Of a stretch of 64,000 bases of DNA, positions 26,076-35,482 are shown piece by piece. The notes beneath the pieces were generated by a model. It had not been told where the DNA came from. It did no database searches and was given only the letters and a program-made list of their open reading frames with translations. Position 1 is the stretch's first letter. Each line of letters begins with the position of its first letter. This stretch comes from Bacteroides sp. (GTDB lineage: Bacteria; Bacteroidota; Bacteroidia; Bacteroidales; Bacteroidaceae), in contig JAFUNS010000002.1 of assembly GCA_017472925.1 (NCBI GenBank), positions 1 to 64,000 of the forward strand, given 5' to 3'. The translations under genes were made by a program, and so were the position numbers.

Positions 26076-27743
26076 ATGTATTCAGACAAGAAAAGTATAT
26101 TGCAATTGGCTGCGCTATTGAAAGCGCATGGAGTACGGAAACTGGTATTATGTCCGGGAAGTAGGAATGCGGCCATTGTACAGACATTGGCCAACGTAGA
26201 AGACTTTACGTGTTATGCCGTAACCGACGAGCGAAGTGCCGGATTTTTTGCCATCGGCCTCTCTTTACAAGGAGGGGGACCGGCAGCTGTCTGTTGTACT
26301 TCAGGCTCTGCCTTGCTTAATCTCCATCCTGCCGTAGCCGAAGCCTTTTACCAACAAATACCTTTACTCATTATCTCGGCCGACCGGCCTTCGGCATGGA
26401 TAGGACAAATGGATGGACAGACCCTTCCTCAACCAAATGTATTTGGAGGATTGGTAAAGATGTCGGTCAACTTGCCTGAAGTACATACCGATGAAGACGA
26501 ATGGTATTGCAACCGTCTCATCAATGAAGCCATACTTGAAACCACCCACCACGGGAAAGGTCCTGTACACATCAACGTACCCATATCGGAACCTATTTAC
26601 CGATTTACCGTCAAGGAATTGCCATCGGTACGTGTGATTAACCGATACCAAGGACTGAATGTGTACGACCGTGACTATAAAGAGCTGATTGACAAACTTA
26701 ATCAAGCCAACAAACGAATGATTATTGTGGGACAAATGAATTTGATTTATGAGTTCGACAAGAAATTCGTCAAACCTCTTTATCGTAACTTTGTATGGCT
26801 CAGCGAACATTTGGGCAATCAAACCATCCCTGGTATGCCCATCAAGAACTTTGATGTAGCCGTATCGGCCATGGATGAAACCCGTCAAGCACAAATGGCT
26901 CCCGACTTGCTGATTACCTATGGCGGACACATGGTTTCCAAGCAGATGAAAAAGTATTTGCGTAACCATCCACCCCGTGAACATTGGCACGTCTCGCCCG
27001 ATGGAAAGATAGCCGACCTTTTCGGATGCCTCACTACGGTTATCGAAATGGATCCTTTCGAGTTCCTGGAAAAAATTGCCTTCTTATTAGATGGAAAACC
27101 CACCAACTACCCATTGATGTGGGAGAATTGGTGCAAAATAATATCCGAACCCCAATTGCCTTATTCACAAATATCTGTAACGGGTGATTTGATTAAAGCC
27201 CTGCCCACTCCTTGTGCGCTACATTTAGCTAACAGTTCCACGGTTCGATATGCCCAACTCTTCAAAATAGCATCGGATGTAGAAGTCTGTTGCAATCGTG
27301 GGGTAAATGGCATTGAAGGTTCCTTGTCAACCGCTATTGGATATGCTACGGCTTCTACCAAACTTAACTTTGTCATCATAGGCGATTTGAGTTTCTTTTT
27401 TGACATGAACGCTTTGTGGATGCCTCATTTCCATCATAATTTACGAATACTCCTGCTAAATAACGAAGGTGGAGAAATATTCCATACCCTTCCAGGAATG
27501 GATAAGACCAGTCAATCGCGTCCTTATATCACCGCTGAGCATCAGACATCAGCCAAGGGATGGGCCGAAGAACGAGGTTTTCACTATATGAAAGCAACCA
27601 ATGCCGACGAATGGCAAGATGCATTAAGCCTGTTTGCTTCGCCGGAAGAACATCCACAAGCCATGTTGCTTGAGGTGTATACAGACAAGGGAGAAGATAC
27701 CCAATTACTAAGAGAATATTACAAGAGCTTAAAAAATAAATAA
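26076..27743 (+). CDS. menD: SEPHCHC synthase MenD
   Basis: A 555-residue thiamine-diphosphate enzyme that adds a succinic semialdehyde unit to isochorismate. The N-terminal Pyr domain begins [15 protein letters not shown], with the ThDP-activating acid likely in [14 protein letters not shown]. The middle domain follows, and the C-terminal PP domain has [19 protein letters not shown] and [16 protein letters not shown] ([10 protein letters not shown] is the ThDP-binding motif). The length is normal. One base separates it from menF and three from menB. Confidence 0.96.
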   Translation: MYSDKKSILQLAALLKAHGVRKLVLCPGSRNAAIVQTLANVEDFTCYAVTDERSAGFFAIGLSLQGGGPAAVCCTSGSALLNLHPAVAEAFYQQIPLLIISADRPSAWIGQMDGQTLPQPNVFGGLVKMSVNLPEVHTDEDEWYCNRLINEAILETTHHGKGPVHINVPISEPIYRFTVKELPSVRVINRYQGLNVYDRDYKELIDKLNQANKRMIIVGQMNLIYEFDKKFVKPLYRNFVWLSEHLGNQTIPGMPIKNFDVAVSAMDETRQAQMAPDLLITYGGHMVSKQMKKYLRNHPPREHWHVSPDGKIADLFGCLTTVIEMDPFEFLEKIAFLLDGKPTNYPLMWENWCKIISEPQLPYSQISVTGDLIKALPTPCALHLANSSTVRYAQLFKIASDVEVCCNRGVNGIEGSLSTAIGYATASTKLNFVIIGDLSFFFDMNALWMPHFHHNLRILLLNNEGGEIFHTLPGMDKTSQSRPYITAEHQTSAKGWAEERGFHYMKATNADEWQDALSLFASPEEHPQAMLLEVYTDKGEDTQLLREYYKSLKNK

Positions 27744-27746
27744 GAT

Positions 27747-28568
27747 ATGGAAAAAAGAGAATGGACAACCATCAAGGAATATCAAGACATTTTGTTTGAA
27801 TTTTATAACGGTATAGCCAAGATAACCATCAACCGTCCACGTTATCGGAATGCATTTACCCCTACCACTACCACAGAAATCAGCGATGCACTCTATTATT
27901 GTCGTGAGTGTCAAGACATTAATGTAGTAGTATTGACAGGTGCCGGTGACAAGGCGTTTTGTAGTGGAGGCGACATGAACGTTAAAGGTCGTGGAGGATA
28001 TGTAGGAACTGATGGAGTACCCCGTTTGAATGTACTCGATGTCCAGAAACAAATCCGTTCCCTACCCAAGCCCGTTATCGCTATGGTGAATGGTTTTGCC
28101 ATTGGTGGAGGTCATGTACTTCATGTGGTATGCGACTTGTCTATCGCCTCAGAAAACGCTATCTTTGGACAGACAGGACCTAAAGTAGGTAGCTTTGATG
28201 CTGGTTTCGGCTCTTCTTATTTGGCCCGTGTCGTAGGACAAAAGAAAGCCCGCGAAATTTGGTTCCTCTGCAGACAATACAATGCACAAGAAGCCCTTGA
28301 AATGGGATTGGTAAATAAAGTCGTTCCCTTCGACCAATTGGAAGACGAGGTAGTGGCATGGGCCGAACAAATGATGCTTCATAGCCCATTGGCTCTCCGC
28401 ATGATCAAAGCCGGATTGAATGCAGAACTTGACGGACAAGCAGGTATCCAAGAATTGGCAGGTGATGCCACCATGCTTTATTACATGACAGATGAAGCAC
28501 AAGAAGGTGGAAAAGCTTTCTTGGAAAAACGTAAGCCTCGTTTCCAGGATTATCCCAAATTCCCTTAA
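27747..28568 (+). CDS. menB: 1,4-Dihydroxy-2-naphthoyl-CoA synthase
   Basis: A 273-residue crotonase-family enzyme that closes the naphthoate ring of o-succinylbenzoyl-CoA. It shows [12 protein letters not shown], the oxyanion-hole segment [35 protein letters not shown] and [31 protein letters not shown], all diagnostic of MenB over other crotonases. It is an operon member, with menC 16 bases downstream. Confidence 0.97.
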   Translation: MEKREWTTIKEYQDILFEFYNGIAKITINRPRYRNAFTPTTTTEISDALYYCRECQDINVVVLTGAGDKAFCSGGDMNVKGRGGYVGTDGVPRLNVLDVQKQIRSLPKPVIAMVNGFAIGGGHVLHVVCDLSIASENAIFGQTGPKVGSFDAGFGSSYLARVVGQKKAREIWFLCRQYNAQEALEMGLVNKVVPFDQLEDEVVAWAEQMMLHSPLALRMIKAGLNAELDGQAGIQELAGDATMLYYMTDEAQEGGKAFLEKRKPRFQDYPKFP

Positions 28569-28584
28569 CGTCAATTTCCTTTGC

Positions 28585-29640
28585 ATGAAAATAGAGATTA
28601 TCCATAAACTATTGCACTTCAAGCAACCGGCTGGTACTTCGAGAGGCATTTACACTACGCGGGATGTATGGTACATCGTACTTATTGACACCACAAATCC
28701 CTCGCACTATGGTGTAGGCGAATGTGCCCCCCTACCCGATTTGAGTTGCGATGCATTACCCAACTACGAGGCCATTTTAAAAGAAGCATGTAAGCAGTTT
28801 GTGGATACAGGATGCATTGATCGGGAAGCATTACGCCCTTATCCTTCCATTCTTTTCGGATTAGAAACGGCATGGGCACACTATCAAGCCCAAAGCATCC
28901 AACTATGGCAAACACCTTTTAGTCAAGGGAAAGAAGGTATTCCCATTAACGGACTTATCTGGATGGGGAATTTTGACGAAATGTATCAACGGATAGAAGA
29001 AAAAATGCAGCAAGGTTTCCGGTGCATCAAACTTAAAATTGGCGCCATCAATTTTGAGAAAGAGCTGGAACTTTTGGCACATATCCGCCAACATTTCTCT
29101 GCTGATCAAATCACCCTCCGGGTAGATGCTAACGGTGCCTTTTCGCCTTCTGAAGCGTTGGATAAGCTCCAACGATTGAGTGAATACCATATCCATAGCA
29201 TTGAACAACCCATCCGTGCCGGTCAATGGGAAGAAATGAATCGATTGTGTAAGAGTACCCCTATCCCCATTGCGCTTGATGAAGAATTGATTGGCATCAA
29301 CAATCGAAATGATAAAATTGCACTTTTAGAAACCATCCGCCCACAATACATCATTTTAAAGCCCTCTCTTCATGGTGGACTATGCGGTTCCCAAGAATGG
29401 ATTGAATTAGCTACACAATATGGAATTGGGCATTGGATTACCTCGGCTATAGAGTCGAACATCGGTTTGAATGCCATTGCCCAATGGACAGCTACCTTGT
29501 GCCCTACCCTACCTCAAGGATTAGGTACAGGCATGTTATTTACAGACAACGTTGATTTCCCTCTACATATTCAAGGTGATTGCCTTTGGTATCACTCTGA
29601 AGAAGCAGATCCCAACATTATCAATTGGTTAAGACAATGA
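28585..29640 (+). CDS. menC: o-Succinylbenzoate synthase
   Basis: A 351-residue enolase-superfamily dehydratase. The first lysine of the active site is in KLKIGAINFEKELE (about residue 150), the metal acids in LRVDANGAFS and SIEQPIRAG and DEELIG, and a second lysine in ILKPSLHGG. I chose the ATG at 28585 as it gives the usual N-terminus (IEIIHKLLHFKQPAGTSRG) and follows the menB stop; in-frame starts upstream lie inside menB. The stop overlaps menE as ATGA. Confidence 0.93.
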   Translation: MKIEIIHKLLHFKQPAGTSRGIYTTRDVWYIVLIDTTNPSHYGVGECAPLPDLSCDALPNYEAILKEACKQFVDTGCIDREALRPYPSILFGLETAWAHYQAQSIQLWQTPFSQGKEGIPINGLIWMGNFDEMYQRIEEKMQQGFRCIKLKIGAINFEKELELLAHIRQHFSADQITLRVDANGAFSPSEALDKLQRLSEYHIHSIEQPIRAGQWEEMNRLCKSTPIPIALDEELIGINNRNDKIALLETIRPQYIILKPSLHGGLCGSQEWIELATQYGIGHWITSAIESNIGLNAIAQWTATLCPTLPQGLGTGMLFTDNVDFPLHIQGDCLWYHSEEADPNIINWLRQ

Positions 29641-30617
29641 CAGAACTGGAATTTTTAAGGGAACTCCAAGCGTTTATGGACGAATGGCAAAATGATTCGC
29701 CTACCATCGGGGTACATACATCAGGATCGACGGGTACTCCTAAGGCCATGCAAGTAGAAAAAAAGCGAATGATAGCCAGTGCACGTCGGACATGTGATTT
29801 CCTAAAATTACAAAAAGACGATACGGCATTGTTGTGCATGCCTCTGCAATACATAGCCGGAAAAATGATGGTAATACGTTCGATTATAGCAGGATTGAGA
29901 TTAATAGTTGTACCCCCATCAGGACACCCAATGGCCAACCTAAAAGAAATACCTACATTTGCGGCTATGATTCCTATGCAGGTATATAATAGTTTGCAAG
30001 TGCCTGAGGAAAAAGAAAAACTCCGCCAAATAAAACATCTTATTATTGGTGGTGGAGCCATTGATTCTCAATTGGCTAATGATTTGAAAGATTTCCCTCA
30101 TCATGTTTGGAGTACGTATGGCATGACGGAAACATTATCGCACATTGCTCTACGACGATTAAATGGGAAAGATGCCTCTGAATGGTATACCCCCTTTGAG
30201 GACGTAAACCTTCGTTTATCTGAAGAGAATACCTTAATTATTGAAGCACCTGATGTTTGTCCCGACTTACTCATTACGAATGATATAGCCGAAATGGATG
30301 CAAATGGTCATTTTCGCATATTGGGTAGAAAAGATAACATCATCAATAGTGGTGGAGTCAAGATTCAGATTGAGCAAGTGGAAGCCTTGTTAAAACCACA
30401 CTTAAATATACCCTTCCAAATAACTTCCGCTCCCGATAGCAAATTTGGTGAAATTGTGGTATTGCTCCATGAAGGAGATACAGAATGTGACATAGCATCT
30501 GTTTGCCAACAAGTACTTCCTACTTATTGGGTTCCCAAACGATATAAATCTGTAGAAAAATTGCCCATAACTGGAACAGGTAAACCCGATAGAGCTACCG
30601 CCAAACGAATGGTTTAG
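29637..30617 (+). CDS. menE: o-Succinylbenzoate-CoA ligase
   Basis: A 326-residue AMP-forming ligase that activates o-succinylbenzoate with CoA. The P-loop THTSGSTGTPKAMQVEK is in its usual short form (HTSGSTGTPK), with STYGMTETLSHIA (A5), GRKDNIINSGGVKIQIEQVE and the final catalytic lysine in ITGTGKPDRATAKR. It is shorter than E. coli MenE (~450) because the N-terminal subdomain is trimmed, as in other Bacteroidales. Start ATG at 29637 overlaps menC. No menA or menH is next to it; the operon ends here. Confidence 0.93.
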   Translation: MTELEFLRELQAFMDEWQNDSPTIGVHTSGSTGTPKAMQVEKKRMIASARRTCDFLKLQKDDTALLCMPLQYIAGKMMVIRSIIAGLRLIVVPPSGHPMANLKEIPTFAAMIPMQVYNSLQVPEEKEKLRQIKHLIIGGGAIDSQLANDLKDFPHHVWSTYGMTETLSHIALRRLNGKDASEWYTPFEDVNLRLSEENTLIIEAPDVCPDLLITNDIAEMDANGHFRILGRKDNIINSGGVKIQIEQVEALLKPHLNIPFQITSAPDSKFGEIVVLLHEGDTECDIASVCQQVLPTYWVPKRYKSVEKLPITGTGKPDRATAKRMV

Positions 30618-30620
30618 TTT

Positions 30621-30800
30621 TTACCAGAATCGGTTACTATCCGGGTCGTATTCAAAACCAAAAACAGCCAAACGCTTAATCAGTTCTTCTTTATCAACCA
30701 ACATATCGTCACAAAGTTCGTCGAGGGAAGAATAACAATCGCGAAGTTTCATATTAACTACGCTGAATAATATCATAGGGTCTTTGGGAAGTTCATTCAT
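30621..30800 (-). CDS. Small DUF4250-like protein
   Basis: A 59-residue acidic cytosolic protein starting MNELPKDPMILFSVVNMKL and ending YDPDSNRFW, matching what I know of the DUF4250 family, which has no known function. The start at 30800 is preferred to an upstream in-frame ATG at 30854, which adds an unrelated hydrophobic stretch. It lies three bases past the menE stop on the opposite strand. Confidence 0.7.
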   Translation of the reverse strand: MNELPKDPMILFSVVNMKLRDCYSSLDELCDDMLVDKEELIKRLAVFGFEYDPDSNRFW

Positions 30801-30919
30801 ACACTCAATCTGTATTTTAAAAGGCAAAATTACGTATTCTGCCGTAAAAATCATACACTTCCTTATGCCTTCACAAACATTTTATTTATTTTTGTATATT
30901 ATTTAAAAATCATAGCTAT

Positions 30920-31624
30920 ATGAAAAAGACATTATTATTCGCCATTCTCCTATTCGTAGGTATTTGCCAATCCGCAGCTCAGAACATTCAGTTGCATTAC
31001 GATTTCGGCCACTCTTTGTATGACGAATTCAAGGATAGTCGCGCCAAAATCACCACTACTGTAGAAATGTTCAAACCCGACAAATGGGGAAGCACCTTCT
31101 TCTTTGTAGATATGGATTATGCTGACAATGAAGTAAAATCGGCTTATTGGGAAATTGCTCGTGAACTGAAGTTTTGGAACGGTCCACTTTCCATTCACGC
31201 CGAATACAATGGTGGCTTGAATTATATCAAGGATTCTTGGTTGGCCGGTCTTACTTATACTTATAATAATTCCGATTTTACTAAAGGATTCAGCTTTACT
31301 CCCATGTATAAGTATATCTGCAGCAATCCTACTCCTAATAATTTCCAATTGACCGGTACTTGGTATATTCATTTTGGTAAAGGGAAATACTCTTTCACCG
31401 GATTTGCTGATTTCTGGAGAGAAGAACATGCTGACATTAACGGGAACGAACATAATTTCGTATTCATGACCGAACCTCAGTTCTGGGTTAATCTGAATAA
31501 GTTTAATGGTATAGACGATAATTTCAATCTGAGTATTGGTACAGAATGGGAAATCACTTCAAACTTCGCCCTAAATAACGGTTGGTATGTAAATCCGACT
31601 TTGGCACTAAAATGGAGTTTTTAA
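30920..31624 (+). CDS. DUF5020-like outer-membrane beta-barrel protein
   Basis: A 234-residue exported protein with a signal peptide (about 1-20, ends QSAAQ). The mature part is a run of alternating aromatic beta strands ending in WYVNPTLALKWSF, with a C-terminal Phe typical of outer-membrane barrels. It resembles the DUF5020 family, related in fold to nucleoside-specific Tsx channels; the substrate is unknown. A TATTTTTG -7 element lies near 30887 and a strong terminator follows. Confidence 0.78.
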   Translation: MKKTLLFAILLFVGICQSAAQNIQLHYDFGHSLYDEFKDSRAKITTTVEMFKPDKWGSTFFFVDMDYADNEVKSAYWEIARELKFWNGPLSIHAEYNGGLNYIKDSWLAGLTYTYNNSDFTKGFSFTPMYKYICSNPTPNNFQLTGTWYIHFGKGKYSFTGFADFWREEHADINGNEHNFVFMTEPQFWVNLNKFNGIDDNFNLSIGTEWEITSNFALNNGWYVNPTLALKWSF

Positions 31625-31663
31625 CCAATCACGCTATTTTTATTTTAAACAACATAGAGATAT

Positions 31664-31698
31664 AAAAGGGGGGAATACACATGGTACTCCCCCCTTTT
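31664..31698 (+). terminator. Intrinsic terminator
   Basis: AAAAGGGGGG pairs with CCCCCCTTTT around a 15-base loop; the T run is short. It follows the DUF5020-like gene. Confidence 0.75.
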
Positions 31699-31748
31699 AT
31701 GTGCAATAACGATTCATACTTATTAAGGTCTCTCAGGAAAGAATGAAC

Positions 31749-31967
31749 TTACTTCTTCAATTCTTTCAAAGCCTTTTTTGCTTCCTTTTCTGCATCTTCT
31801 GCAGCTTCTTCCACTGCTTCCTTTACTTCTTCTGCTTTTTCTTCTGCAGCTTCCTTCACAGCTTCAATAGCCTCCTTCATTTCTTTCTTGGCCTTATCTT
31901 CCTTGCTGCCACCTCCACATGCTGTAAGAGCCATAGCAGCCAAGCAAATAAATAAAATCTTCTTCAT
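31749..31967 (-). CDS. Small charged helical lipoprotein
   Basis: A 72-residue predicted lipoprotein. The signal peptide ends LTAC (lipidated Cys 17), then GGGSKEDK and an uninterrupted, highly charged helix of Lys, Glu and Ala (AIEAVKEAAEEKAEEVKEAV...). There is no globular core; the spacing suggests amphipathic or coiled-coil helix, perhaps an envelope spacer or a LEA-like protectant. That is inference only. It lies upstream of, and divergent from, dnaK. Confidence 0.75.
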   Translation of the reverse strand: MKKILFICLAAMALTACGGGSKEDKAKKEMKEAIEAVKEAAEEKAEEVKEAVEEAAEDAEKEAKKALKELKK

Positions 31968-32039
31968 AACAAATTTACTTTAGATTATTAATAAACAGAT
32001 GCAAATATAGAAACAATTCATGGAGATGAAAAATAAATA

Positions 32040-32119
32040 TGACACAAAAGTCACAAGTACAAACTAAAATTAGAGGCACACAACATAATTCTGACAGTAG
32101 TTGTGCCATTTTGTCAGAA
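32040..32119 (+). promoter_or_regulatory. Dyads upstream of the dnaK promoter, candidate enhancer sites
   Basis: TTCTGACA (32089-32096) and TGTCAGAA (32112-32119) form a perfect 8-bp inverted repeat with a 15-base gap. A weaker site, TGAC...GTCA, lies at 32040-32053. Both are upstream of the sigma-54-like promoter, where bacterial enhancer-binding proteins usually bind. Confidence 0.45.
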
Positions 32120-32137
32120 ATATAAACCCCAAAATAA

Positions 32138-32154
32138 TTGGCACGAAGTTTGCT
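32138..32154 (+). promoter_or_regulatory. Sigma-54-type -24/-12 promoter for dnaK
   Basis: TTGGCACG (32138-32145), four bases, then TTGCT (32150-32154): an exact fit to the RpoN consensus TGGCACG-N4-TTGC. No TAnnTTTG element is seen between here and the dnaK ATG at 32242. The predicted start is near 32165. Confidence 0.65.
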
Positions 32155-32241
32155 GATAAATAGATGAAAAGCCCGCCCACATAGGGTAAGGCAAGAGAAT
32201 AAACATTATTAATTTAGAGAACAAATAAAAAACATAAGATT

Positions 32242-34146
32242 ATGGGAAAGATTATTGGTATTGACTTAGGAACAACTAACTCATGTGTATCTGTATTTGA
32301 AGGTAACGAACCTGTAGTAATCACTAACGCTGAAGGCAAGAGAACTACTCCATCTATCGTAGCTTTTGTGGATGGTGGTGAACGTAAAATTGGTGACCCT
32401 GCAAAGCGTCAAGCAATTACTAACCCACAACGTACCATTTTCTCTATCAAGCGCTTTATGGGAGAAAATTGGGATCAAGTACAAAAGGAAATTTCACGCG
32501 TACCTTATAAAGTCGTAAAGGGTGATAACAATACTCCACGTGTTGATATCGACGGACGTCTCTATACTCCACAAGAAATCTCAGCTATGATTCTTCAGAA
32601 GATGAAGAAGACTGCAGAAGATTATTTGGGTCAAGAAGTTACCGAAGCCGTGATCACCGTTCCTGCTTACTTCTCTGATTCACAACGTCAGGCTACTAAA
32701 GAAGCCGGTCAGATTGCAGGTTTGGAAGTAAAGCGTATCGTTAATGAACCAACAGCAGCTGCTTTGGCTTACGGTATTGACAAGGCACACAAGGACATGA
32801 AGATTGCCGTATTTGACCTTGGTGGTGGAACATTCGATATTTCTATCCTTGAATTCGGTGGTGGTGTATTCGAAGTATTGTCTACTAACGGTGATACTCA
32901 CCTTGGTGGTGATGACTTTGACCAAGTAATCATTGATTGGTTGGCTCAAGAATTCAAGAATGATGAAGGTGCTGACTTGACTCAAGATCCGATGGCTATG
33001 CAACGTTTGAAGGAAGCTGCAGAAAAGGCTAAGATTGAATTGTCTTCTTCTACCAGCACCGAAATCAACTTGCCTTACATCATGCCGGTAAATGGTATGC
33101 CTAAGCACTTAGTGAAGACTTTGACACGTGCAAAATTTGAAATGTTGGCTCACAACTTGATTCAAGCTTGTTTGGAACCATGTAAGAATGCTATGCGTGA
33201 CGCTGGTTTGAGCAACTCGGATATCGACGAAGTAATCTTGGTAGGTGGTTCTACACGTATCCCAGCCGTTCAGCAATTGGTACAGGACTTCTTCGGTAAG
33301 GTTCCTTCTAAGGGTGTAAATCCGGATGAAGTAGTAGCTGTAGGTGCTGCAGTTCAAGGTGCAGTATTGACAGACGAAATCAAGGGCGTGGTATTGCTCG
33401 ATGTTACTCCACTTTCAATGGGTATTGAAACCCTCGGTGGTGTAATGACTAAGATGATTGACGCCAACACAACTATTCCTTGCAAGAAGACTGAAACATT
33501 CTCTACAGCTGCTGACAATCAGACAGAAGTAACTATCCACGTACTTCAGGGTGAACGTCCGATGGCTGCTCAGAACAAGTCAATCGGTAACTTCAACTTG
33601 ACAGGTATTGCTCCGGCTCGTCGTGGTGTTCCACAGATTGAAGTAACTTTCGACATCGACGCAAACGGTATCTTGAAAGTATCTGCTAAGGATAAGGCTA
33701 CTGGTAAGGAACAAGCTATCCGTATCGAAGCTTCTTCTGGTTTGAGCAAGGAAGAAATCGAACGCATGAAGGCAGAAGCCGAAGCAAATGCAGAAGCAGA
33801 CAAGAAAGAACGCGAAAAGATTGACAAGCTGAACCAAGCCGACTCTATGATTTTCCAAACAGAAAATCAGTTGAAGGAATTGGGCGACAAGCTTCCTGCT
33901 GACAAGAAAGCTCCTATTGAAGCAGCTCTCCAAAAGTTGAAAGATGCTCACAAGGCTCAAGATGTAGCTTCCATCGATGCTGCCATGGCTGAATTGAACA
34001 GTGCATTCCAGGCTGCAAGCGCTGAAATGTATGCTCAGAGCGGTGCTCAAGGTGGTGCTCAGCAAGGTCCTAACACAGGTGGTCAACAAGCTAACCAAAG
34101 CGGAAAGGAAGATATTCAGGACGCTGACTTTGAGGAAGTTAAGTAA
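32242..34146 (+). CDS. dnaK: Chaperone DnaK (Hsp70)
   Basis: A 634-residue Hsp70 that binds unfolded peptides in an ATP cycle driven by DnaJ and GrpE. It shows [14 protein letters not shown] at the N-terminus, [13 protein letters not shown] near 195, [14 protein letters not shown] near 333, the substrate domain ([16 protein letters not shown]), a helical lid, and a C-terminal [12 protein letters not shown] like the conserved EEVK tail. The length is normal. It is alone, with a sigma-54-type promoter, and a strong terminator at 34171. dnaJ lies 29 kb away at the window edge, so the usual dnaK-dnaJ operon is split. Confidence 0.98.
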   Translation: MGKIIGIDLGTTNSCVSVFEGNEPVVITNAEGKRTTPSIVAFVDGGERKIGDPAKRQAITNPQRTIFSIKRFMGENWDQVQKEISRVPYKVVKGDNNTPRVDIDGRLYTPQEISAMILQKMKKTAEDYLGQEVTEAVITVPAYFSDSQRQATKEAGQIAGLEVKRIVNEPTAAALAYGIDKAHKDMKIAVFDLGGGTFDISILEFGGGVFEVLSTNGDTHLGGDDFDQVIIDWLAQEFKNDEGADLTQDPMAMQRLKEAAEKAKIELSSSTSTEINLPYIMPVNGMPKHLVKTLTRAKFEMLAHNLIQACLEPCKNAMRDAGLSNSDIDEVILVGGSTRIPAVQQLVQDFFGKVPSKGVNPDEVVAVGAAVQGAVLTDEIKGVVLLDVTPLSMGIETLGGVMTKMIDANTTIPCKKTETFSTAADNQTEVTIHVLQGERPMAAQNKSIGNFNLTGIAPARRGVPQIEVTFDIDANGILKVSAKDKATGKEQAIRIEASSGLSKEEIERMKAEAEANAEADKKEREKIDKLNQADSMIFQTENQLKELGDKLPADKKAPIEAALQKLKDAHKAQDVASIDAAMAELNSAFQAASAEMYAQSGAQGGAQQGPNTGGQQANQSGKEDIQDADFEEVK

Positions 34147-34170
34147 TTATAAAAACTTGACAAATATACG

Positions 34171-34207
34171 AATAGCGTGCAACTAATTTGATTGCACGCT
34201 ATTTTTG
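34171..34207 (+). terminator. Terminator of dnaK
   Basis: AATAGCGTGCAA (34171-34182) pairs perfectly with TTGCACGCTATT (34192-34203), followed by TTTG. Confidence 0.9.
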
Positions 34208-34411
34208 TATGTAAAATCATCTGTTTGTTATAGCCTTTTACCCACCTATTTAAAATACGACAAATTTGACAAATAGATAGATTAAATCCTATTAAAATCA
34301 TGTATATCAATAAAGGAACATAACAATTTATCTGATTACTAACTAATAATTTGGTAGAGAAGTATTCTATATTTACTTTTGCAAAAATCACTAATAACCA
34401 ATAAATGAATT

Positions 34412-35245
34412 ATGAAAAAATTTAAAACATTTCTGACAGCATTTCTTATAAGTACAACAATCGTTTCATGCAGTGGAGATTCACCAGATGAGCCTAATAA
34501 GGAGAACAATGGAAAGGAAGAAGTGACTCCAGATGCCCCCAATAAAGGCGAAGATAATAACGAAACAAATAAAGAATACTCTGTTGATGCCCATGGTTAC
34601 GCTACGTATACTCATAAAGAATTTACTTTTAAGATGAAGGAAAGCGAAACCAAGACTGAAAGAGGCCAGGAAGCTATTAAATACATAAAAGAAGACATTG
34701 ACCACATAGTGTCTATAATACCTGAAGATGCACTCACTGTTATGCGCAAGAGACCCATCTGGATGGAAAGAAACAATAAACACAACTCCAGTGCAGCCTG
34801 GTACCACACTTGGGAAGGTTATCCGGAATCAATCGGAGATATTAAAGAGAAGGGAAAATGTGTAGAAATCACCAATTATGATTACTATATATCCTGGACA
34901 GATATCAATCAACCTTTGATGGTTCTCCATGAACTTTGCCATCTTTATCACGACCAAGGTCTTGGTGGAGAAAATAATCAAGTTATCAAGCAAGCATACC
35001 AAAATGCAAAGGAAAAGGGATTATATAAAACAGGATGGTATAGAGGAAATACAACTTATACTCAACCTAATCAATGGACAAAAACAACCGATGTTTACTG
35101 CATGGTTACCGTATGGGAGTATTTCGCAGAATTGTGTGAAGCATATTGGGGTGAAAACGATTACTATCCATTCAACAAAGAGCAACTTAAGGAGCACGAT
35201 CCTGAAGGATTTGCAATGATGGAAAGTATCTGGATAAAGAAGTAA
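34412..35245 (+). CDS. Lipoprotein zinc metallopeptidase with HELCH motif
   Basis: A 277-residue predicted lipoprotein. The signal peptide ends TIVSC, and an Asn/Glu/Lys-rich linker follows (to ~50). The catalytic-looking half has HELCHLYHDQ near residue 172, an HExxH zinc site, and a downstream WEYFAELCEAYWGEND whose Glu is the likely third ligand (gluzincin pattern). The segment YYPFNKEQLKEHDPEGFAMM is reminiscent of domains annotated near the anthrax lethal-factor peptidase fold. It is expected at the cell surface or periplasm. Substrate unknown; not part of an operon. A TACTTTTG element lies near 34375. Confidence 0.7.
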   Translation: MKKFKTFLTAFLISTTIVSCSGDSPDEPNKENNGKEEVTPDAPNKGEDNNETNKEYSVDAHGYATYTHKEFTFKMKESETKTERGQEAIKYIKEDIDHIVSIIPEDALTVMRKRPIWMERNNKHNSSAAWYHTWEGYPESIGDIKEKGKCVEITNYDYYISWTDINQPLMVLHELCHLYHDQGLGGENNQVIKQAYQNAKEKGLYKTGWYRGNTTYTQPNQWTKTTDVYCMVTVWEYFAELCEAYWGENDYYPFNKEQLKEHDPEGFAMMESIWIKK

Positions 35246-35260
35246 TTCACAAATAATTTT

Positions 35261-35293
35261 AAAAAAAGTGCAATTCATGAATTGCACTTTTTT
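35261..35293. terminator. Palindromic bidirectional terminator
   Basis: AAAAAAAGTGCAATTCATGAATTGCACTTTTTT is a perfect palindrome (arms 35261-35276 and 35278-35293 approximately) and ends the metallopeptidase gene. Confidence 0.85.
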
Positions 35294-35482
35294 ATTTCAA
35301 ACATACACAACTTCAAATAATATTAGTATATTTGCGACAAAATATCAGTTTACTGTCAAAATGAATAACATCGTGGAAGATATTTTTATTTATTCATTTA
35401 CAGTATGCTTATTTGGTAGAAGATTGATGATATGGATTATAATGGGCATATAATTTTAATAATAACTAATATAATAAGCAAA

